Source: JAWXBM01 sp964470455 (lineage in GTDB: Bacteria > Pseudomonadota > Gammaproteobacteria > Xanthomonadales > SZUA-36). Taken from it: a stretch of 64,000 bases of DNA. The stretch covers positions 1 to 64,000 of the forward strand of contig CAYYCX010000004.1 in NCBI GenBank assembly GCA_964470455.1, in the 5' to 3' direction. Shown in pieces: positions 35,620 through 44,780 of the stretch. Below the pieces are notes generated by a model. That model was not told where the DNA came from, did no database searches, and saw nothing but the letters and a program-made list of their open reading frames with translations. The stretch's first letter is position 1. Each line of letters opens with the position of its first letter. The position numbers and the translations under genes were made by a program.

Positions 35620-36977
35620 CACGTCTCACTGGCAGCGGCGGTACGCGGAATGTGAGATGGAATCAGGAAGAAACTGGTGACGGTGATGGCAATCACAGCC
35701 GCCATGAACAGGAAGAACGCGCTCACGGAGGGCATCGGCTCCATGCTGAAATAATAAGCGGCAACCGCCGGGCTCACGACCGCGCCGATACGCGAGATCG
35801 TCTGCGCCATCCCCACCGCTGAACTGCGGACTTCGGTTGGATAGGAATGGGCGCTGATGGCATACATGAAGGCCTGCATGCCGTTGACCGAGGCACCGGC
35901 CAGCAGGCAGAGCACAAACAGCTGGAAGGTGGAAACCTGCTCCTGCAGCAACACGAAAGCGATGAGGGCGCTGGCCAGGCCACCGAGCGCGGCCAGCGCG
36001 GTTCCTGTGTATTTGGAACCGAACCAGCTGATCAGCACCGCGCCACCAATCGACCCCAGCACCGCGCCGGAGCTGAAATACTGGAGGCCCATGGAGGAAA
36101 TCTCTTTTGACAGCCGGGCCGTATCAAACAGCAATGGAATCTGGCTGGTGAAGACATACAGGACAAAGCTGTTCACGGTAAACGCAATCCAGATCAGTAG
36201 CGTGCGCACCCGGAAATCGCTGTTCAGTATTGTCGTCAGCCACGTGCCAGACTGCTTGCCGGCCTCCTGCACGTAGAACTGCTCACTGCCATCAAAGCGC
36301 TTTTCCTTGAGCAACTGGTTCAGGGCTTTGGCCAGACGGCTGTAGTAACGCGGATGTTTCGCCATGTACTTGGGCGACTCCGGCAACAGCCAGGAAAACA
36401 CCAGGAACAAAACCAGCGGCACGATGGCGCCTACGGCAAACATGGAGCGCCAGCCGAATTCAGGCTCCAGCGCCCGGTAGGCGAAACCCGCCAGGGTGCC
36501 GCCCAGCGGAATTGAAACGATGATCAGGGCGACGGCAATGCTGCGCAGCCGCTTGTTGGTCCACTCCGAAACAAGTGTGGTCGCCAAAGGTGTCACACCG
36601 CCCAGCCCCAGGCCCATCACCAGCCGCCACCAGAACATTTCCGTGATGTTGTTGGAAAAATAGCAGCCCAGGGAGCCGACAAACATCAGCAACAGGCAAA
36701 ATACATAGGATTTCTTTCGCCCGTGCCGGTCACCGATCCAGCCGAACAGAATGGAACCGATGGCCATGCCGAGCAGGCCGGACATCATGAACGGTTGCAC
36801 TTCCGCCCGGGTGATACTCCAGTCCGCCACCATGGCGCCGGCCACATAACTGGGAATGAACAGGTCAAACCCATCGGTGAGCATGATGCAGATCATCATC
36901 ACGGTGATCCAGAACGGCTTCCAGAAAAAGCTGGCATTGTCGATGATCTCGCTGACCTCTACTTTCTGGTTTTCCAT
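35619..36977 (-). CDS. MFS transporter, aromatic acid:H+ symporter type
   Basis: A 452-residue 12-segment major facilitator. The first membrane segment has the DGFDLFIPS motif typical of the AAHS family, and the loop GWIGDRHGRKKSY is the MFS signature. VMGLGLGGVTPLATTLVSE and GSLGCYFSNN also fit. It is the first gene of the unit and coupled to the alpha-hydroxy acid oxidase, so the cargo is probably an aromatic or short 2-hydroxy acid. Specificity is inferred, not seen. Confidence 0.88.
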   Translation of the reverse strand: MENQKVEVSEIIDNASFFWKPFWITVMMICIMLTDGFDLFIPSYVAGAMVADWSITRAEVQPFMMSGLLGMAIGSILFGWIGDRHGRKKSYVFCLLLMFVGSLGCYFSNNITEMFWWRLVMGLGLGGVTPLATTLVSEWTNKRLRSIAVALIIVSIPLGGTLAGFAYRALEPEFGWRSMFAVGAIVPLVLFLVFSWLLPESPKYMAKHPRYYSRLAKALNQLLKEKRFDGSEQFYVQEAGKQSGTWLTTILNSDFRVRTLLIWIAFTVNSFVLYVFTSQIPLLFDTARLSKEISSMGLQYFSSGAVLGSIGGAVLISWFGSKYTGTALAALGGLASALIAFVLLQEQVSTFQLFVLCLLAGASVNGMQAFMYAISAHSYPTEVRSSAVGMAQTISRIGAVVSPAVAAYYFSMEPMPSVSAFFLFMAAVIAITVTSFFLIPSHIPRTAAASET

Positions 36978-37101
36978 GCTTTGCTCCCCTGCGGGTCAGG
37001 CCCGGGCATTCAATCGGGTGTCAGGTTCGGTGAATTCGCAAGCCAGACAAAGGCGCTTCGCCCGGCATGCTGCAAGATCCGGCTTTCGGCGAACAGGAAG
37101 A

Positions 37102-38217
37102 TTAGCTGGTCCGTACGCGAATTCCGGCCACTTCCATCTGTACCCGGTACACATGCTCGCAGGCGGTGATGTACAGGCCTTTGCTGTCGGCATCGCCAAA
37201 CGCCACATTGGTGGCGCAGATCTGTGCCTTGGGTTCACGGTTGAGAATTGGCAATTTGATGGTGCCCAGGCGCACGCCTTCAGGCGAGGTAATGCGCACC
37301 TCTCCCGGCCCGGCTCCGCTGGTGGTGTAGAGGTTGCCCCTGGTGTCCACTTTCATGCCATCGCTGCCTTCACCGGGAATGAACACGATACCGTTGCTCA
37401 ACGAGCCATCCGCTGCAACGTCATAGCGCATGACATTCACGAAATTGGCATTCAGGTACAGGTGCTTTTCATCCGGTGAGAATGCCAGGCCATTGGGCAT
37501 GTCGCCCAGCTCCTTGTCACTCAGCAGCAGGGAGATCTTGCCGTGCTTCACCATGAAGACGCCGGTGATGGGCAACTCCCGTTCCGGGCTGGGTTGTGGC
37601 TCGCGCGCATCGCGCATGCCCCAGATGGTTTCGGTAAAAAACAGGGCGCCGTCGGAACGGTAGACCAGGTCATTCGGCCCGCTGAAGCGCTTGCCTTCAA
37701 ACTGGTCCGCGATCACGGTACGACTGCCGTCTTTCTCCAGCCGAAGGATGCGGCGTTCGGGGGCGGCGCACCAGACGATCCGCCCTTCGGGGTCGAGCGT
37801 GATGCCATTGGGGCCCACCAGGAACACATACATCCGCCCCCGCAGGGTTGGAGTGCCGGCATTCCAGATGCCGGGTCCCTGCCAGCCGGCCTCCTCCAGG
37901 AATACCGTGGTTCCCGACTTCGTGTCCCAGCGGTAAATCACGTTGGAAATCAGGTCGGCAAACAGCAGGTGGCCGATATCATCCTCGGTTTCGTCGATCC
38001 ACACCGCGCCTTCGGTAAGGCCATAGCGGTCACCCAGCAACTGCCATTCCGCGCCGGGCTTAACCAGCTCTTCCAGGCCCGGAGCATGCTGCTCAATGGT
38101 GAAAAAGCGTTCCTGGTGTTTGCCGGGGGCGGGTTGGGCGTGCAGTAAGCTACAAAACAGCAGCGTGGCTGCTGCCAGAATCAGTCGTGCCGGTGTGCTC
38201 ATATGGTGTTTTGTCAT
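37102..38217 (-). CDS. Exported SMP-30/gluconolactonase-like protein, copy A
   Basis: A 371-residue six-bladed propeller of the SMP-30/gluconolactonase family with a Sec signal (LILAAATLLFCSLLHAQ), therefore periplasmic. Metal-ligand positions are visible: Glu in YGLTEGAVW, Asn in FSGPNDLVYRSDGALFF and Asp in AFSPDEKHLYLN. The start at 38217 is preceded by AGGACCAGGA; 38202 is an alternative. It follows the SnoaL-like gene by 79 bases on the same strand. Family members hydrolyse lactones; a second SnoaL plus SMP-30 pair occurs at 45593-47279. Confidence 0.85.
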   Translation of the reverse strand: MTKHHMSTPARLILAAATLLFCSLLHAQPAPGKHQERFFTIEQHAPGLEELVKPGAEWQLLGDRYGLTEGAVWIDETEDDIGHLLFADLISNVIYRWDTKSGTTVFLEEAGWQGPGIWNAGTPTLRGRMYVFLVGPNGITLDPEGRIVWCAAPERRILRLEKDGSRTVIADQFEGKRFSGPNDLVYRSDGALFFTETIWGMRDAREPQPSPERELPITGVFMVKHGKISLLLSDKELGDMPNGLAFSPDEKHLYLNANFVNVMRYDVAADGSLSNGIVFIPGEGSDGMKVDTRGNLYTTSGAGPGEVRITSPEGVRLGTIKLPILNREPKAQICATNVAFGDADSKGLYITACEHVYRVQMEVAGIRVRTS

Positions 38218-38296
38218 TTTCCTGGTCCTGGTGGGTGGTGGTGGCTTCGTCATCCGGGTAGCCGCTGAGTCCGGCGCTCGCTGCCAGTGCCCGCGG

Positions 38297-38911
38297 TCAA
38301 TGCGCGTGAGGTTCTTCCTTGTGGCCACACACGCCAAACTGCAGTGACTGCGCTGAGTTGAATACATGAATGCGTGACTTGAATTTCCAGCCCTCAGCGG
38401 TTTTCACGTAAACGTCTTCATAACCCCCCTGCAATTCCACCAGGTGCGGATAACCGCACACGCCGATGGCGATCAGCCCATGCCGGCCCACCGCACCGTC
38501 TTTGGTTGGCGTGATCAGGTGATTGATGACGTTGTGCTTGATGCCATAGCCGATATAGCTCTTCGGATCGACGCACCTGCCTTTGCCATCTCCGCCCGCC
38601 GCCTGCGCCAGCGCCTCACGCCCGATGGCCAGGAACGTGCGCTGGTCGTTCGAGGTGGTATTCCACTCTTCGGCCGCGGAAAACTGACCGTCATCCACAT
38701 ACAGGTCGGCATAGTCATAGCCGCCGTTGGTGCAGTGGTCCAGGGTCCATGCATAGCGCACCGCCAATTGCTGAATTTCCACATAGTCCTCGGCGGTGAG
38801 CTTCATGGCATCCGGTGGCGCCTTGTAGACGATTTCGTGAGCGGCAACGGAGGCGGCACACAGCACAAGCAGAGCGGCACCGATTCCTCGAACGGTTTTA
38901 TTCAGTTTCAT
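38297..38911 (-). CDS. Exported SnoaL/NTF2-fold protein A
   Basis: A 204-residue protein with a Sec signal (GAALLVLCAASVAAHE) and a SnoaL_4/NTF2-like fold (LTAEDYVEIQQLAVRYAWTLD opening helix, VELQGGYEDVYVKTAEGWKFKSR closing strands). Unlike the other SnoaL proteins of this window it has several cysteines after the signal and a His-rich tail (GHKEEPHAH), which may bind metal or form disulfides in the periplasm. Family members include dehydratases, isomerases, cyclases and lyases, so no reaction is assigned. It is probably co-transcribed with the following SMP-30 gene. Confidence 0.75.
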   Translation of the reverse strand: MKLNKTVRGIGAALLVLCAASVAAHEIVYKAPPDAMKLTAEDYVEIQQLAVRYAWTLDHCTNGGYDYADLYVDDGQFSAAEEWNTTSNDQRTFLAIGREALAQAAGGDGKGRCVDPKSYIGYGIKHNVINHLITPTKDGAVGRHGLIAIGVCGYPHLVELQGGYEDVYVKTAEGWKFKSRIHVFNSAQSLQFGVCGHKEEPHAH

Positions 38912-39047
38912 GTGTGGACCTCATGGAGCGGACCCGTGCTGCACAGGAATGCGGTCCGATTCTAGTACAGCAGAATGGCTGGTTTTTAATTGAAAACGAC
39001 GCGCAAAGCTTGATGGATTATGAACTTTCCAACCTTCATGCGCTGAG

Positions 39048-39053
39048 TATAAT
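39048..39053 (+). promoter_or_regulatory. TATAAT box upstream of the alcohol dehydrogenase gene
   Basis: A perfect TATAAT lies 52 bases before the start codon, in the AT-rich divergent region between 38911 and 39105. No good -35 is visible, so activation by a regulator would be needed. Confidence 0.35.
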
Positions 39054-39104
39054 CAATTGAATTTATTCATATAAAGCCCTGAGTGGCAAAGTCGGAAACA
39101 GGCA

Positions 39105-40160
39105 ATGAAAGCGTGCGTAATCAGTAAAGAAAATGTCTCCCTTCGAGGCGTAAAGTTGGTTGAAATTCCAGAGCCTGTAGCCGGCCCGAACGAAGTACTG
39201 ATCAAAATCAAAGCCGCCTCTCTGAACTTCCGGGATTACCTGATTGTTACTGACAACTACTCAACCGCAGCACTTGAAGAAGACCTCATCCTGCTGTCCG
39301 ATGCGGCCGGAGAAGTGATCGCGGTGGGCGCCGGGGTGAACCGTTTTTCCATCGGCGACCGGGTTGCAGGCACTTTTTTCCAGGTCTGGAAAGACGGGCC
39401 GATGCGGGAACTGCCGCCTGCGCTGGGCCTGCCCCTGCAGGGCGTGCTGGCCGAGGTGGTGGCGCTGGACCAGGACGGCGTGGTGCGGATACCGGACTGC
39501 CTGAGCTTTGAAGAAGCCGCCTGCCTGCCTTGCGCCGCCGTCACCGCGTGGAACGCCACCCAGGTTTCCGGCGCCCCGGTCCGGCCGGGCGATACCGTGG
39601 TTTGCATCGGTACCGGCGGCGTTTCGATGTTTGCCGCGCAATTCGCCGATGCAGCGGGCGCGCGCGTGATCTTGACGTCCTCCAGTGACGACAAACTGCG
39701 GCGCGCCTATGAACTTCTGCCCGGGCAGGATCCGGCCGATGCCATCAATTACACGACGACTCCCGGCTGGGATGAGGAAGTGCTGCGGCTGACGGACGGC
39801 CGCGGCGCCGACCAGATCATGGAACTGGGCGGCCCTGCCACGCTGGCGCGCTCCTACCGGGCTTTGGCCTTCAATGGCCGGGTGAAGCTGATCGGCTTTC
39901 GGCCCGATGCCAAAGGCGACTGCGACCCCACCCTGCTGATGATGAAAGACGGCCACATCGACGGCGTGGGCGTGGGCAGCACGCGCATGTTTGAGGACAT
40001 GAACCGCGCCATTCAGATCAACCGGATCAAACCGGTCATCGAACATGTGTACCCGATGGAAGATACCGCCAGGGCGCTGCAGCACCTGGCTTCGGCTTCG
40101 TTCATCGGAAAAATCGTGATTCGCGTTCAGCCGGTCACAACAACCCGGAGGCCACTGTGA
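39105..40160 (+). CDS. NAD(P)-dependent zinc-type alcohol dehydrogenase superfamily protein
   Basis: A 351-residue medium-chain dehydrogenase/reductase. It has the GroES-like N-terminus with AASLNFRDYLIVT, DAAGEVIAVGAGVNRFSIGDRV and the nucleotide segment VCIGTGGVSMFAAQFADAAGARVI. The structural-zinc cysteines are absent, which places it with zinc-independent members such as quinone or enoyl reductase-like enzymes. There is no signal peptide, so it is the one cytoplasmic enzyme at the head of the plus-strand unit of otherwise exported proteins. Confidence 0.85.
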   Translation: MKACVISKENVSLRGVKLVEIPEPVAGPNEVLIKIKAASLNFRDYLIVTDNYSTAALEEDLILLSDAAGEVIAVGAGVNRFSIGDRVAGTFFQVWKDGPMRELPPALGLPLQGVLAEVVALDQDGVVRIPDCLSFEEAACLPCAAVTAWNATQVSGAPVRPGDTVVCIGTGGVSMFAAQFADAAGARVILTSSSDDKLRRAYELLPGQDPADAINYTTTPGWDEEVLRLTDGRGADQIMELGGPATLARSYRALAFNGRVKLIGFRPDAKGDCDPTLLMMKDGHIDGVGVGSTRMFEDMNRAIQINRIKPVIEHVYPMEDTARALQHLASASFIGKIVIRVQPVTTTRRPL

Positions 40161-40187
40161 CAGGCCGGAACAGGTAAGCACACAGCC

Positions 40188-41915
40188 ATGAGCGAGAAGA
40201 AACAGGTATCCCGCCGGCGCTTTATCGCCACTGCCGGCGCCGGCATGGCGGCTGGCGCCAGCGTCAACCTATTCGCCGGTTCCGTCGGTACCGCCGGCTC
40301 ATGGGCCGGTGAATTCGACATCATCATAGCGGGCAGCGGGGCGGCTGCTTTCGCCGCGGCGGCCAGCGCAACGCGGCACGGCAGCAGCGTGCTGATGCTG
40401 GAAAAGGCCGCGCGGCCCGGCGGCACCACCGCCAAGTCCGGCGGCGGTTTCTGGGTGCCCAACAACCATCACATGCGCAGCGATGGTTTTGAAGATCCCC
40501 GGCCCGATGCGATCGCCTACATGGCCCGCTGTTCTTTTCCCACGCGCTATAACCCGGACCTGCCACTGCTGGGCCTGCTGCAGGAAGACTACGACCTGCT
40601 CGAGGCTTATTACGACAAAGCGGCTTACGTGACCGAGGAACTGGACCGCACCGGCGCCTTCAAGTCCACCTACTTCCTCGGCGCGAGAGGCGACCTGTTC
40701 CTGGATTACTTCGCCCATTTTCCCGAGAACCAGGCGCCGCGCGGACGCTGCCTGGGTCCCGCGGGACCGGATGGAAAGCTGTTGCCGGTGGGAGCGGAGC
40801 TGATACGCCAGCTACAGGTTTATTGCGAGCAGGGCGATTTTGAGCTGCGCACCAGCTATTCGGTTGAACGCCTGATCCTCAGCCCCGAAGGCCATGTGCA
40901 GGGCGTAGTGGCCGGCCACAACGGCGAGCAGCTGGCGTTCAAAGCCCGCAAGGCGGTTATTTTTGGAACGGGCGGATTCAGCCAGAACGCGCAGATGTCA
41001 CTCAACTTCCTGCGCGGGCCGATTTTCGGCGGCTGCGCCGTGCCCACCAACACCGGCGATATCGTGCCCATCACCACGGCCGCGGGCGCCCGGCTGGGCA
41101 ACATGAACAATGCCTGGTGGGCCCAGATCGTGCTGGAAGAGGCGCTACAGAACCGCAGCGTGGCCACCGATGCCTTCAACCTGCCCGGTGACTCCACCAT
41201 CCTGGTGAATCGCTACGGCCGCCGGGTGGTGAACGAAAAAATGGTCTACAACGAACGGACCCAGGCCCACTTTTACTGGAACCCGGTAGAAGGCGAATTC
41301 CCCAACCTGCTGCTGTTCATGATCTATGACCAGCGCACCATCGAGAACCTCGGCGAGCGGTACGCCTACCCGGTGCAGCGGGCTGGTACCACGGCTCCGC
41401 ATGTCATCAGCGGTAATACCCTGGCTGAGCTGGAGACGGCCATCAATCAAAGGCTGCAATCGCTGGCGGACAAGCTGCCGGCAGGGCTCATGCTGGACGC
41501 GGAATTCGGCGCGCAGCTGGAACAAACCATTCAACGGTTCAACCGGTTCGCCGAAACCGGCGTGGATAAAGATTTCCATCGCGGCCAGCATGCCATCGAC
41601 CAGTCGTTCCAGACCCAGACCGACAACGGCAAGCCCAATCCGACTCTCTACCCGATTTCGGGCCAGGGTCCCTATCACTGCGTGATTCTCGCGGCCGGCA
41701 CGCTGGATACCAAGGGTGGTCCTCGAATCAACCCCAACGGGCAAATCACCGACCGCCATGGCCAGCCCATTCCCGGGCTTTACGGAGCAGGGAACTGTGT
41801 TGCTTCACCGGCGGCATCGGCCTACTGGAGCGGCGGGGCAACCATCGGCCCGGCCCTGGCCTTTGGCTACCTCGCGGGCGAGCACGCTTCCTCACTGCAG
41901 GCCGGCAGCGCATGA
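40188..41915 (+). CDS. Tat-exported FAD-dependent oxidoreductase, fumarate reductase/ketosteroid dehydrogenase type
   Basis: A 575-residue flavoprotein. The N-terminus carries a twin-arginine signal (SRRRFIATAG), so it acts in the periplasm. The FAD motif IIIAGSGAAAFAAAASA lies at about residues 46-60, followed by PGGTTAKSGGGFWVPNN. The C-terminal GLYGAGNCVASP and SGGATIGPALAFGYLAGEHA match the FAD_binding_2/3-ketosteroid dehydrogenase group. The electron acceptor is unknown. The stop overlaps the next gene's ATG by four bases, so the two are translationally coupled. Confidence 0.87.
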   Translation: MSEKKQVSRRRFIATAGAGMAAGASVNLFAGSVGTAGSWAGEFDIIIAGSGAAAFAAAASATRHGSSVLMLEKAARPGGTTAKSGGGFWVPNNHHMRSDGFEDPRPDAIAYMARCSFPTRYNPDLPLLGLLQEDYDLLEAYYDKAAYVTEELDRTGAFKSTYFLGARGDLFLDYFAHFPENQAPRGRCLGPAGPDGKLLPVGAELIRQLQVYCEQGDFELRTSYSVERLILSPEGHVQGVVAGHNGEQLAFKARKAVIFGTGGFSQNAQMSLNFLRGPIFGGCAVPTNTGDIVPITTAAGARLGNMNNAWWAQIVLEEALQNRSVATDAFNLPGDSTILVNRYGRRVVNEKMVYNERTQAHFYWNPVEGEFPNLLLFMIYDQRTIENLGERYAYPVQRAGTTAPHVISGNTLAELETAINQRLQSLADKLPAGLMLDAEFGAQLEQTIQRFNRFAETGVDKDFHRGQHAIDQSFQTQTDNGKPNPTLYPISGQGPYHCVILAAGTLDTKGGPRINPNGQITDRHGQPIPGLYGAGNCVASPAASAYWSGGATIGPALAFGYLAGEHASSLQAGSA

Positions 41916-43219
41916 ACCGCACAGGCGCCTTGCTCGCGGCATTGGGGCTGTGCGCGCTGGTGATGCCACAGGCGGGATATTCACAGGACGACCGTTGGGC
42001 GCCGGAAAACATGCCGGCATTTGATTACCCCACGTCCCGTGATGCCGCGCCCTACTGGCCCAAGCGCCCACCCGACTGGAAATCACCACCCCTCGGTGAC
42101 GGACCCTTTGACCTGCAATCCTGGGAGCAGCGCGACTACCGGGTGGTGGTGCTGGCGCGAGGCATCACCCAGCCTCGTTCACTGGCTTTCCTGCCGAATG
42201 GCGACATCCTGGTCACCGAGAAAGCCGGCCGCCTGCGCCTGTATCGCGATGGCCAGTTGCTGCCCGATCCAATTCCCGGAATTCCCGCAGTGATCTCGCG
42301 CCAGACCATGGCCGGGTTCATGGACATCGCCCTGCACCCCGACTTCGCCCACAACCAGCTCATCTATTTCTCCTACCACAAGCCGGTCTATGGCAACTTC
42401 GGCACCAACGCCATCTGGCGCGGACGCTGGACCGGCAACGCGGTTGAAGGCGGCGAGGACATTTTCATCGCCGGGGATGTGGACACCGAAGTGGCGCGGC
42501 TGGAATTCGGCCGCGACGGCAAGCTCTACATGACCATCGGCTCGGCGGCCTGGGGCCCGGATGAAGCGCTGATGCGTGCGCAGCACGGGCATGACTACGC
42601 CGGCAAAACCATCCGCATCCATGATGATGGTTCCGCACCTGAGGACAACCCGTTTGTTGGCCGCGAGGGCTGGAAGCCGGAGATCTTCACGCTCGGCCAC
42701 CGCAATCAACTGGGGCTGGCCGTCAATCCGGAAACCGGCGAGATGTGGGCCTCCGAGCAGGGGCCGAATGGCGGCGACCGCATCGACATCCTGCGCCCGG
42801 GGCTTAACTACAGCTGGCCCATCGTCAATGAGGGCCGCGACTACCTTGGGCCCTGGATGTCCGAGAAACGGGATGTTCCCGGCATGGTGCGCCCGCACAT
42901 TTCCTTCAATCCCTCGCCGGCCCTGTCGGGCATGACGTTCTACACCGGCAACCGATTCCCGGCCTGGAAAAACAACCTGTTCGTGGGTGCCCTGCGCTTC
43001 GGCGAAGTGCCGCGCACCGGCCACCTGCTGCGCATCGTGTTCAACGAAAAGTGGCAGGAGATCTGGCGCGAGATGTTGCTGGTGGATTTGCACCAGCGCA
43101 TCCGCGACGTGATCCAGGGCCCGGACGAACTGCTGTACGTCATTACCGCCGAAGACGATGCGGCCCTGTTGCGGCTGGAGCCGCTGGATTCCGCGACTAC
43201 CGAAGAGAACGGGGACTGA
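41912..43219 (+). CDS. Exported PQQ-type glucose/sorbosone dehydrogenase-like protein
   Basis: A 435-residue soluble quinoprotein-type propeller with a Sec signal (LLAALGLCALVMPQAGYSQ). Family landmarks are ITQPRSLAFLPNGDILVTEK, MDIALHPDFAHNQLIYFSYH, GHRNQLGLAVNPETGEMW, ASEQGPNGGDRIDIL and LNYSWPIVNEGRDY, as in aldose sugar dehydrogenases. It overlaps the flavoprotein gene by four bases. It probably oxidises an alcohol or aldehyde group of the pathway substrate in the periplasm; a sugar substrate is not implied by context. Confidence 0.87.
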   Translation: MNRTGALLAALGLCALVMPQAGYSQDDRWAPENMPAFDYPTSRDAAPYWPKRPPDWKSPPLGDGPFDLQSWEQRDYRVVVLARGITQPRSLAFLPNGDILVTEKAGRLRLYRDGQLLPDPIPGIPAVISRQTMAGFMDIALHPDFAHNQLIYFSYHKPVYGNFGTNAIWRGRWTGNAVEGGEDIFIAGDVDTEVARLEFGRDGKLYMTIGSAAWGPDEALMRAQHGHDYAGKTIRIHDDGSAPEDNPFVGREGWKPEIFTLGHRNQLGLAVNPETGEMWASEQGPNGGDRIDILRPGLNYSWPIVNEGRDYLGPWMSEKRDVPGMVRPHISFNPSPALSGMTFYTGNRFPAWKNNLFVGALRFGEVPRTGHLLRIVFNEKWQEIWREMLLVDLHQRIRDVIQGPDELLYVITAEDDAALLRLEPLDSATTEENGD

Positions 43220-43238
43220 TGGCCTGTGTTCACCCAAG

Positions 43239-43345
43239 GAGGCATTCCCAGGGTTTCCCTGTCAGGCACGCTCAAGACATCCATGTGCGCTATTCGGCTG
43301 TTCCCGACAGCCGAATGCCTTCCAGGAAATCCCTGGGAATGCCTC
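43239..43345. repeat. Large nested inverted-repeat element
   Basis: GAGGCATTCCCAGGGTTTCC at 43239-43258 pairs with its inverted copy at 43325-43345 (one extra T). Inside, ATTCGGCTGT (43292-43301) and ACAGCCGAAT (43307-43316) form a second perfect stem. It has no coding capacity and lies between the PQQ-type and hydrolase genes, so it is a candidate MITE-like element or mRNA processing structure. Confidence 0.7.
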
Positions 43346-43466
43346 TTCAGTGGCTAATGATGCATTGCCGCCGGATCAGGCAATCAAAATCGGGCCGGAT
43401 CGCAATCTATCTGCGATTCCGGCATGGCACCAGGTCGGGATACGCCCGATGAAGGAGGTTAATTTC

Positions 43467-44753
43467 ATGAAAGAGCAATTCCCAGCATCACAGCCCGAAC
43501 ACCAGGCTGCCCGCATAACCCGCCGCGAATTTGTGGGCGGAGTAACGCTTGCTGCAACCGCAGCCGCTTACCTGCCCAACGCCGCCCTCGCTGCCAGGCC
43601 GGTGTCGAGCAGCGCCAATGACAAGGTGCGCGCCGCACTGGAAGCCCTGGTCGCCGATACGCCGGAAGTGGGTTTGCAGGCCGCCGCCTACCTGGATGGC
43701 AAACTGGTCATCGACGCCTGGGCAGGGATCGCCGATGAAGCCAGCGGCAGGCCGGTGGATGGCGACACCCTGTTCATGCTGTCCTCCACCACCAAGGGTG
43801 TAACGGCCACCTGCATGCATGTGTGCGTTGAGAAGCACGGCCTCGATTACGACATGCCCATCGTCAAGGTGTGGCCCGAATTCGGCCAGCACGGCAAGGA
43901 AGGCGCGACCTTGCGCATGGCGCTGGATCACCAGACAGGCGTGCCGCAAACCCCGGTGGGCTATACGCCAGAATGGATGCCCGACTGGGACCGCATGTGC
44001 GCCGGCATCGCCGCGCTTGAACCCATGTTTCCGGTGGGCATGCGCACCGCTTATGCGTCCCTGAACTACGGCTACATCAACGGCGAGATCCTGCGCCGGG
44101 TGGACGGGCGTTCCATCGCGCAATTCCTGCAGGATGAAATCTGCCAGCCCCTCGGCATCAACGGCGCCTACCTGGGTGTGCCGGACAGCGAGTTGCACCG
44201 CAGCGCCACGCTGATCGATGCGCCGCCGGCGCCGCCGGAATGGGATGCCCACTTGCCGGGTGAACCGGCCGGTTCGCACGTGGCCGAAGTATTCAACCGC
44301 CGTGAGGTGTTGCAGGCATCCATTCCCGGCTCCGGCGGCAGTTTCAGCGCGCGTGGCCTGGCGCGCCACTATGCCATGCTGGCCAACTGGGGCGAGCTGG
44401 ACGGAGTACGCATCCTGCCTGAGGCACGCATTCGGGCCGGCATGGAAATCCAGACACTGGAAATGGACGAGATCTACCACGTGCGCGTGCGCCGTGCCCT
44501 GGGCTGGCGCCGCGGCAAGGATACCGGGCCGCTGGCCTCGGCGTCGGCGTTTGGCCACGTGGGTGGCGGCGGATCGTTCGGCTATGCGGATCCCTCGCGC
44601 AAACTGGCGCTGGCCATCTCCAAGAACTATTTCAACTACCGCTCCAGCAGCGCACTCAACAAGGGCAATCCACCGCCCACGACAGCGAATGTCATTGCCG
44701 ATGCGGTTTACGATGCGCTCGGCCTGGGCAGGGAGTACGACACGTGCGCATGA
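43467..44753 (+). CDS. Tat-exported serine hydrolase, beta-lactamase/EstB type
   Basis: A 428-residue beta-lactamase-fold esterase. The signal ITRREFVGGVTLAATAA shows a twin-arginine motif. The nucleophile motif SxxK is S107-T-T-K110 (LSSTTKGV), a tyrosine motif is present in AYASLNYGYING, and HVGGGGSFGY corresponds to the KTG-like box. AAGGAGG lies 8 bases before the ATG at 43467, which fixes the start. Family VIII esterases of this type cleave esters or lactones rather than beta-lactams. It belongs to the plus-strand exported enzyme unit. Confidence 0.88.
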   Translation: MKEQFPASQPEHQAARITRREFVGGVTLAATAAAYLPNAALAARPVSSSANDKVRAALEALVADTPEVGLQAAAYLDGKLVIDAWAGIADEASGRPVDGDTLFMLSSTTKGVTATCMHVCVEKHGLDYDMPIVKVWPEFGQHGKEGATLRMALDHQTGVPQTPVGYTPEWMPDWDRMCAGIAALEPMFPVGMRTAYASLNYGYINGEILRRVDGRSIAQFLQDEICQPLGINGAYLGVPDSELHRSATLIDAPPAPPEWDAHLPGEPAGSHVAEVFNRREVLQASIPGSGGSFSARGLARHYAMLANWGELDGVRILPEARIRAGMEIQTLEMDEIYHVRVRRALGWRRGKDTGPLASASAFGHVGGGGSFGYADPSRKLALAISKNYFNYRSSSALNKGNPPPTTANVIADAVYDALGLGREYDTCA

Positions 44754-44780
44754 TGTCTCCTTTATTCGGCGGGAATTGCG

